19,282 nt of DNA from CAZUFB01 sp048173955 (GTDB lineage: Bacteria; Actinomycetota; Coriobacteriia; Coriobacteriales; UMGS124), in contig DBEYOB010000195.1 of NCBI GenBank assembly GCA_048173955.1, positions 1 to 19,282 of the forward strand, read 5' to 3'. A model generated the notes under the pieces. It saw nothing but the letters and a program-made list of their open reading frames with translations. It did no database searches and had not been told where the DNA came from. A program made the position numbers and the translations under genes. Positions 12,698 through 19,282 of the stretch are shown here, piece after piece (position 1 is the stretch's first letter; each line of letters starts with the position of its first letter).

Positions 12698-13966
12698 CTA
12701 CTTCAGCAGCTTACCCCGCACCACCACGCGCCTGACCTCCAGGTCGGGGCCGAGCACCACGGCGTCGGCGATTTTACCGCGGGCGATAGATCCGCGCTCG
12801 GCGTCGATGCCGATGGCGCGGGCCGGGTTGATGGTCGCGGCGCGCACGGCGTCCTCGAGGGGGATCTCCATCTCCTGCACGGCGCATACCAGGCAGCGCA
12901 TCAGGTCGCTCACCGACCCGGCGAGCGTGCCGTCGGCCAGCGTGGCGCGCGGGCCGCGCACCGTCACGTCCTGCCCACCGAGGTCGTAGGTGCCGTCGTC
13001 GAGGCCGCAGGCACGCATGGTGTCGCTGATGAGGCAGACGCGGTCCCGCCCGAACAGGTCGAACGCCAGGCGCGCCATGGCGGGGTGGACGTGGATGCCG
13101 TCGCAGATGAGCTCGACGGTGACGTCGTCGCGCTCGGCGGCGGCGGCGATGGGGCCGGGCTTGCGGTGGTGCAGGCCCGGCATCGCGTTGAAGAGGTGCG
13201 TCATGTGGCGCGCGCCGCGCTCGAACGCCTCGGCGGCGCAGGCGTAGTCGGCGCACGTGTGGGCGATTGAGACGCGCGGCCGGCCGCCGGTTGTCGTCGC
13301 GCCCCCGCGCGCCGCAGCTGCGTCGCCCGGCTCGCCACCCGCCGTCCCGCCATTCTCCGCCGCCGCTCCGGCGATTTGCCCGATGAACTCGAGGTTGCCC
13401 GGCTCTTCGGGCGCCACGTCCACGAGCCTGATGAGGCCGCCTGCGATCTCCTGGAGCCGGTCGAACTCCTCGACGCTCGCGCCGCGCACGAAGGCGGGGT
13501 TCTGGGCCCCCACCTTTTCGGGGGAGATGTAGGGTCCCTCCATGTTGATGCCCACGAGCGCCGCCATGCCGTCGGCCTCGCCCCCCGCAAACGCCGCGGC
13601 GGCGCCGAACGCCTGTGCGAGCGTCTCGAAGGGAAACGTCATGCTCGCGGGGCAGATGGCGGTCACGCCGCGCGCGGCCTCATAGGCCGCGATCGTGCGC
13701 AGCGACTCCTCTGTGCCGTCGCACAGGTCGGCCCCCCTGCAGCCGTGGAAGTGGATGTCCACGAGCCCCGGGATGACGTAGCAGCCGGTCGCGTCGAGGA
13801 CGGCGGGGTCGCGCGCGGCCATGAGCGCGCCGTCCGAGGAGGCGACGACGGCGGAGAAGCGGTCTCCGCCGATGACGACGTCGGCGGCATGGAACCGCTC
13901 GCCGGTGAAGACCAACCCCCCCTCGATGCGTTTGACGTCCGACAGCTCCAGTGCGCTCGCTCCCAT
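12698..13966 (-). CDS. nagA: N-acetylglucosamine-6-phosphate deacetylase
   Basis: A 422-residue amidohydrolase that turns GlcNAc-6-P into GlcN-6-P and acetate. Landmarks: the VIPGLVDIHFHG strand with His72 and His74, the metal Glu143 in MEGPYISPEKVGAQNP, His236 in SIAHT, the HLFNAMPGLHHRKPG loop, CDGIHVHP, the catalytic Asp in ISDTM, and the closing Asn-Pro-Ala TINPARAIG segment. It is about 40 residues longer than E. coli NagA, mostly because of a Gly/Ala/Thr-rich insertion near residues 199-228. ATG 13966 has GAGGGGCGG upstream; the frame is open far beyond, across nagB, but without coding sense. It starts 50 bp after nagB, forming a nagB-nagA unit, and receives the NanE product. Confidence 0.95.
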   Translation of the reverse strand: MGASALELSDVKRIEGGLVFTGERFHAADVVIGGDRFSAVVASSDGALMAARDPAVLDATGCYVIPGLVDIHFHGCRGADLCDGTEESLRTIAAYEAARGVTAICPASMTFPFETLAQAFGAAAAFAGGEADGMAALVGINMEGPYISPEKVGAQNPAFVRGASVEEFDRLQEIAGGLIRLVDVAPEEPGNLEFIGQIAGAAAENGGTAGGEPGDAAAARGGATTTGGRPRVSIAHTCADYACAAEAFERGARHMTHLFNAMPGLHHRKPGPIAAAAERDDVTVELICDGIHVHPAMARLAFDLFGRDRVCLISDTMRACGLDDGTYDLGGQDVTVRGPRATLADGTLAGSVSDLMRCLVCAVQEMEIPLEDAVRAATINPARAIGIDAERGSIARGKIADAVVLGPDLEVRRVVVRGKLLK

Positions 13967-14016
13967 GTCCGCCCCTCGCTTCCTTGCGCGTCCTGCCTTG
14001 CCTGGCCGGTTTTGCC

Positions 14017-14748
14017 TCACCTGCTCAGCAGCGCGCCGGCCTCGGGGTCGAGCACCACGGTGACGTCGGGGTGGAACTGCAGGATCGAGGCGGGCACCTG
14101 CGGGGTGACCGGTCCTTCGAGCGCCTGCTTCACAATCCGGGCCTTGCCGGCCCCGTTGGCCACGAGCAGCAGCTTGCGGGCGCGCATGATGGTGCCGATG
14201 CCCATGGTGCGGGCGCTCGTGGGGACCTCGTCGATCGAGTCGAACAGGCGGCTGTTGGCCTCGCGGGTCATCTCGGTGAGGTGCACGGTGTGGGTGTGCT
14301 TGGAGAACTCCTCGCCCGGCTCGTTGAAGCCGATGTGGCCGTTGTGGCCGATGCCGAGCAGCTGGATGTCGATGCCGCCGGCCTCTTCGATGGCACTCTC
14401 GTAGGCGTCGGAGGCCTCCCGCTCGTCGGCGCAGGCCACGTCGGGGGTGTGCGTGCGCGCGAGGTCGATGTCGACGTGGTCGAACAGGTTCTGACGCATG
14501 AAGTAGCGGTAGCTCTGCGGGTGGGTGCCCTCGAGGCCGCAGTACTCGTCGAGGTTGAAGGTCGTCACGTCGGCGAAGCTGAGCTTGCCGGCCTGGTGGT
14601 CCTTGACCAGCTCGGCGTACAGGCCGATGGGCGTGGTTCCCGTGGCGAGGCCGAGCACGCAGCCCGGCTTCTCGCGGACGCATTGCGCCAGAAGGTCGGC
14701 GGCGACGCGGCTCATCTCTTCGTACGATGCGGCAACGATGACGTTCAT
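14017..14748 (-). CDS. nagB: Glucosamine-6-phosphate deaminase
   Basis: A 243-residue enzyme converting GlcN-6-P to fructose-6-P and ammonia, the last step feeding sialic acid and amino sugars into glycolysis. The motifs are complete: GLATGTTPIGLY (phosphate site), TTFNLDEY with the proton-transfer Asp, and GIGHNGHIGFNEPG with the catalytic Asp/His/Glu region. The length matches the short Gram-positive form rather than the 266-residue allosteric E. coli enzyme. ATG 14748 is preceded by AAGGAGGAAC at a normal distance; an in-frame upstream extension to 14949 is Arg/Ala-rich and not part of the family. It is the first gene of the nagB-nagA unit; operator-like direct repeats lie about 175 bp upstream. 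Confidence 0.96.
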   Translation of the reverse strand: MNVIVAASYEEMSRVAADLLAQCVREKPGCVLGLATGTTPIGLYAELVKDHQAGKLSFADVTTFNLDEYCGLEGTHPQSYRYFMRQNLFDHVDIDLARTHTPDVACADEREASDAYESAIEEAGGIDIQLLGIGHNGHIGFNEPGEEFSKHTHTVHLTEMTREANSRLFDSIDEVPTSARTMGIGTIMRARKLLLVANGAGKARIVKQALEGPVTPQVPASILQFHPDVTVVLDPEAGALLSR

Positions 14749-14922
14749 GTTCGGGCGTTCCTCCTTGTACGATCGCGTGACGGCGGATAGCCGGACGGCG
14801 GGGCGTCGATGTGTCCGGGCGGCGGCAGCGGCGTGCAGGCCTTGCGAACCTCGGGCCTTCGTGCCGGCAGCCGCCTTCGAGTTTAAGGTGCCCTCGATTC
14901 CGCGAGTATCTTTGAACCGGTG

Positions 14923-14958
14923 ACAGCACATTGGCTCATGGCAGCACAATAACTCATG
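14923..14958 (-). promoter_or_regulatory. Two 18-bp direct repeats upstream of nagB
   Basis: ACAGCACATTGGCTCATG (14923-14940) and GCAGCACAATAACTCATG (14941-14958) are exactly adjacent and share 14 of 18 positions; read towards nagB the shared pattern is CATGAG-N6-TGTGCTG, allowing for one further matched base. The palindrome TGATATCA (14957-14964) abuts them. A tandem operator for a regulator of nagBA is the simplest reading. I could not fix a promoter here. Confidence 0.5.
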
Positions 14959-15112
14959 ATATCACAGGCGGCCAGGCATCCGGGTGTTTGCCGCTGCGGC
15001 GCACGTGGACGGAACGCTTTCGACAGCGGTCGGTTTTTGGCCCTGCGGGCTGCGGCCGAGAGGTGGATCCGAGGGGGCGGCCCACCTGCAACGGAGCGTT
15101 CGGTCCAAGTGC

Positions 15113-15370
15113 ATACAAACGGCATAAGCAAACGGTCTATGAGTATATAAATAGTGAAAATTATGCCAAAGTAAGAGAGATTGCACGAGTTGACCCGGTT
15201 TTGAGACGGCGGTGCTCGACATTGCCGTGAAATCAAAGGACGAACGAACGTCTGAGCTGCCGTTTTGTCTCTGTTTTGTTTTCAGACGAAACGGAGCTGG
15301 GCTGGCGGCGCACAAAACGCGCCTCTTTGGCATGCAGCTCGTTCGATTTTGGCATAAATTTGATAGTTGA
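15113..15370. other. AT-rich noncoding island
   Basis: This stretch departs from the genome's composition (15121-15180 is about one third GC by my count). It contains AATTATGCCAAA near 15159-15170 and, inverted, TTTGGCATAAATT at 15347-15359, with weaker pairing around them, suggesting another decayed inverted-repeat element. Inside is the hairpin 15260-15294 (11-bp stem, one G-U, 13-nt loop). No frame in it looks like a protein. Confidence 0.4.
15260..15294. other. Hairpin in the nagB-exporter gap
   Basis: CCGTTTTGTCT (15260-15270) pairs with AGACGAAACGG (15284-15294), 11 bp with one G-U (or A-C on the other strand) pair. It has no adjacent gene end, so a terminator for a gene in this window is not indicated; a structured element or remnant of the AT-rich island is more likely. 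Confidence 0.35.
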
Positions 15371-15479
15371 TATATTGGGTCCCTTTTGGATGATTTCCTT
15401 TTGGGTGGCTGCATATGCGGAGCACAGCGTCGATGCCGCACGCTTTGGCCGCAGCTATTTGCATTGATTGGCCCAACAG

Positions 15480-15511
15480 TTGCGGGGGGGGGGCGGCTCT
15501 TAGGGTATTCT
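15480..15511 (+). promoter_or_regulatory. Possible exporter promoter with a G10 tract in the spacer
   Basis: Ten consecutive G (15484-15493) lie between a weak TTGCGG (15480-15485) and TATTCT (15506-15511), a 20-bp spacer. Slippage in the tract would change the spacer, and a loss of three G would give 17 bp. Both hexamers are poor, so the promoter itself is uncertain; the homopolymer is plain in the sequence. Confidence 0.3.
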
Positions 15512-15544
15512 TTTGACCTGTCGGACAAAGCCCAGTCGGATGTC

Positions 15545-15602
15545 CCCGTCGCCGGTTCCGCTCGTCGTCGATACCCGTCGCCGGCTCTGCTCGCCGTCGG
15601 TA
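15545..15602. repeat. Two tandem 29-bp repeats
   Basis: Units 15545-15573 and 15574-15602 match at 25 of 29 positions; a third partial start (CCCG) follows at 15603. They lie in the leader of the exporter genes, 120 bp before the start codon. The open frame running through them has no protein character. Confidence 0.65.
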
Positions 15603-15724
15603 CCCGCTGGCCCCGCCCAGCGCCAGCGCCCGCCGATCTCTGCCGCCGGCGCCCGTCGCCGGCCGGCGGCCCTGCCGCCCGGAATCCCGCCAGACAACGA
15701 CCTGCCAGACAAGGAGGCCCAACC

Positions 15725-16567
15725 GTGCCCACCATCCTGTCGATGGAAGGCGTCCGCCTTTCGTTCAAGGAGAAGCGCGTGCTCGACGACCTGACCTTTT
15801 CGGTCGAGCGCGGCGAGACCTACGGCTTTCTCGGACCCTCGGGTTCGGGCAAGACCACGACGATCAAGCTCCTGACCCGACAGCTCTCCAAGGACGCCGG
15901 CCGCATCGAGCTGTTTGGGCGTCCCATCGAGGATGCCACCGACGACGACTACGAGCGCATCGGAATCCTGTCGGACACGAGCGCCCTCTACGAGCGCATG
16001 AGCATCGAGGACAACCTCAGGTTCTACGCGCAGATCCGCGGGAAGGGAGCCGCCGACATCGACCGCCTGCTGGAGCGCATGGGGCTCGCCGACGACCGCA
16101 AGACCCCCATCAAGAACTGCTCCAAGGGCATGAGGCAGCGCGCCGCCCTGCTCGCCGCCCTCATCCACACCCCCGAGCTGATCTTTCTGGACGAGCCCAC
16201 GAGCGGCCTGGACCCCGCCGCCCGCGCCGAGGTCCACAAGATGCTCGGCGAGCTCAAGGCTGCCGGGGCCACGGTCTTCCTCACCACGCACGACATGGCC
16301 GAGGCCGAGGGCGTCTGCGACCGGGTCGCCATCCTGAACGACGGCGCCGTCGTCACCTGCGACACGCCCGAGGCGCTCAAGCTGCGCTTCGCGCGCAACC
16401 GCCTCACCATCGTCACGCGCACCCGCGGCGTGGTCGAGACCACCAAGGACGCCGCGGCCGCCGACCTCGTGCGCGAGCTGCTCGCGGCGGGGGAGTGCCG
16501 GTCGATCCACTCGGACGAGCCCAACCTCGAGGAAGTCTTCCTCGAGCTCACCGGAAGGGAGTTCTAG
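15725..16567 (+). CDS. ABC-2 exporter ATPase
   Basis: A 280-residue ATPase of the CcmA/BcrA-like drug and lantibiotic exporter group. Walker A GPSGSGKT is at residues 37-44, then the Q-loop region ILSDTSALYERM, the signature NCSKGMRQR typical of this group (instead of LSGGQ), Walker B LIFLDEP with TSGLD, and TTHDMAEAE as the switch. The C-terminal domain ends EPNLEEVFLELTGREF, usual for partners of ABC-2 permeases. GTG 15725 has AAGGAGG 7 nt upstream; the frame stays open to 15386 but the extra segment is repeat-derived. The permease gene begins 3 nt after its stop. Substrate is unknown; no two-component system, peptide precursor or immunity gene is beside it to indicate bacitracin- or lantibiotic-type resistance. 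Confidence 0.9.
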   Translation: MPTILSMEGVRLSFKEKRVLDDLTFSVERGETYGFLGPSGSGKTTTIKLLTRQLSKDAGRIELFGRPIEDATDDDYERIGILSDTSALYERMSIEDNLRFYAQIRGKGAADIDRLLERMGLADDRKTPIKNCSKGMRQRAALLAALIHTPELIFLDEPTSGLDPAARAEVHKMLGELKAAGATVFLTTHDMAEAEGVCDRVAILNDGAVVTCDTPEALKLRFARNRLTIVTRTRGVVETTKDAAAADLVRELLAAGECRSIHSDEPNLEEVFLELTGREF

Positions 16568-16570
16568 GCG

Positions 16571-17344
16571 ATGAACGCCTCCATGCGCAAGATCGGGGCC
16601 CTGTGCTCCAAGGATTTCAGGGACCTGTTCAAGAACCCCCAGCTGCTCGTGTGCTGCCTGCTGCCGATCGCCTTCAGCGCGTTCTACCGCTTCATGATGG
16701 GGAGGGCCACCGAGGGGGTCGACCTGTCCGCGGCGGGTCCCGAGGCGGCCGGCGCGCTCGACGCGACGCTGTCGGGCTTCACGCTGTCGACGGGCATCTG
16801 CATGAGCGTCGGCATGGTTGTGGGCATGACCGTGCTCTACGGCATCGCCGAGGAGAAGGAGAAGCACACCCTGCGCACGCTCATGCTCGCCAACGTGAGC
16901 GCCGGGCAGATATCCCTCTCCAAGGGGCTCGTGTCGCTGGTCGCGACGCTCGTCGTGGCGGCCGCGTGCTTCTTCGTGGGAGGGGCTGCGGACGCCTCGC
17001 TGCTCGCTCCCTATCTGCTCGCCTGCGTGCTCGGCGCGCTCCCCATCATCTTCCTGTCGCTCGTGCTCGGCCTGGCCGCCCGCGACCAGATGACCGCGGG
17101 CCTCTTCAGCGTGCCCGTGGTGATCGTCTCCCTGCTGCCGATGTTCGGCGCGATGGACGAGGGCATCGCGGCCGTCGTGCGCTACCTGCCGACCGGTGGG
17201 GCCGACGCGCTCGTCAAGCTCGCCGTCGAGGGGCGCCTCCTGTCCGTCGATGCGCTGGTCCCCCTTGCGGTGGGGCTCGCGTGGACCGTGGCGGGCGCCG
17301 CGGTGTTCAGGCTGCTCTACAAGCGCCTCGCCCAGGACAACTGA
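16571..17344 (+). CDS. ABC-2 type exporter permease
   Basis: A 257-residue membrane protein with about six helices (roughly residues 25-44, 73-93, 117-138, 144-168, 176-193, 227-250). The helix-2/3 loop carries EEKEKHTLRTLMLANVSAGQ, the conserved ABC-2 coupling segment (E-rich, TLxxL, then a serine-rich step), followed by a K that begins the next helix. It starts 3 nt after the ATPase stop with GGAAGGGAG upstream, so both are made as one unit. One permease per ATPase implies a homodimeric channel or a second permease elsewhere. The first residues (SKDFRDLFKNPQLL) fit the cytoplasmic amphipathic helix of the family. Substrate cannot be read from the sequence. Confidence 0.88.
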   Translation: MNASMRKIGALCSKDFRDLFKNPQLLVCCLLPIAFSAFYRFMMGRATEGVDLSAAGPEAAGALDATLSGFTLSTGICMSVGMVVGMTVLYGIAEEKEKHTLRTLMLANVSAGQISLSKGLVSLVATLVVAAACFFVGGAADASLLAPYLLACVLGALPIIFLSLVLGLAARDQMTAGLFSVPVVIVSLLPMFGAMDEGIAAVVRYLPTGGADALVKLAVEGRLLSVDALVPLAVGLAWTVAGAAVFRLLYKRLAQDN

Positions 17345-17440
17345 CCCGGGGTCCGGCGGGCGGGGCGTGGCGGGTCGGCGCCGGCCGGCGGGACCGACGG
17401 GGTGCCGCCGTCGACGGGGCCGGCTCCGGAGGGGCCGGAC

Positions 17441-17468
17441 GCCGGCCGGGGAGGGACCTTCGGCCGGC
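17441..17468. terminator. Weak hairpin between exporter and ABC-F gene
   Basis: GCCGGCCG (17441-17448) pairs perfectly with CGGCCGGC (17461-17468) around a 12-nt loop, without a proper T run. A second small inverted repeat, GACCC-G-GGGTC, overlaps the exporter stop (17343-17353). The rest of the 256-bp gap is low-complexity GC with nothing else recognisable. Confidence 0.3.
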
Positions 17469-17600
17469 GCTGGCGGCGTTTGTGTGGACGTTCCCCGCGG
17501 GAGGTCCATCCATGCGACAATGTCGGCATCCGACGCGGCGGCGCGCACGGCAGTCCGCCCACGCCGCCGAACACCCGAGCCACCAGTGAGGTTGCAACGT

Positions 17601-19280
<1,680 letters not shown>

Positions 19281-19282
19281 AG

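Noticed and set aside
13967..14929. A nagA frame continuing through nagB, suggesting a fusion
   Set aside because: The continued translation is Arg/Pro/His-rich noise; nagB is intact in another frame with its own motifs.
14931..15230. A 99-codon + strand frame in the nagB-exporter gap
   Set aside because: It spans a GC-rich to AT-rich change and shows no domain, ribosome site or codon pattern like neighbours.
15386..15724. Upstream extension of the exporter ATPase
   Set aside because: It runs through the G10 tract and the 29-bp repeats; GTG 15725 has a strong ribosome site and the family begins there.
15725..17344. Bacitracin or lantibiotic self-resistance system
   Set aside because: No histidine kinase, response regulator, precursor peptide or modification enzyme is nearby, and the ATPase family is too broad to assign a drug.
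17196..17600. Extension of the EttA frame into the exporter permease
   Set aside because: It overlaps a real gene in another frame; EttA proteins begin with MAEFIYQM-type sequence.

Overview
The window is high-GC DNA. Its gene set and protein style (a Tat-type solute-binding protein, peptide-type ABC genes with a permease-ATPase fusion, a nan/nag cluster) suggest a gut actinobacterium of the class Coriobacteriia, probably Collinsella or a close relative. That placement is a judgement from gene content and composition, not from a marker gene or a database match.

The centre (about 1.7-14.8 kb) is a sialic-acid scavenging locus. On the + strand come a Tat-exported family-5 solute-binding protein (1815-3368), a cytoplasmic SGNH esterase with a cysteine-rich tail (3509-4405), a DppB-type permease (4609-5565), a fused DppC permease plus DppD ATPase (5570-7597) and a DppF ATPase (7598-8470), closed by a strong terminator. 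A second + strand group encodes an N-acetylneuraminate lyase-type aldolase (9152-10105), a ROK-type ManNAc kinase (10221-11243) and ManNAc-6-P epimerase (11387-12067). Facing it on the - strand is nagB-nagA (14748-12698). Together they cover uptake, cleavage to ManNAc and pyruvate, phosphorylation, epimerisation to GlcNAc-6-P, deacetylation and deamination to fructose-6-P. The SGNH enzyme could remove O-acetyl groups from imported sialic acids; that is inference from position. No sialidase and no transcription regulator lie in the window.

The flanks are different. The left end carries one - strand gene for a small PD-(D/E)XK-like (DUF559/Vsr-type) protein (234-1256), bracketed by two copies of a roughly 127-bp inverted-repeat element. 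The right end carries a two-gene ABC exporter (15725-17344) and an EttA-type ABC-F translation factor (17601-19280).

The intergenic DNA is unusually structured: the paired element at the left end, a gapless 69-bp-arm inverted repeat before nanA (8676-8923), an AT-rich element with 33-bp terminal inverted repeats between the convergent nanE and nagA (12373-12551), 17-, 19- and 29-bp tandem repeats, 18-bp operator-like direct repeats before nagB, palindromes at the transporter promoters, and a G10 tract upstream of the exporter. No RNA genes, CRISPR arrays or intact transposase genes were seen.
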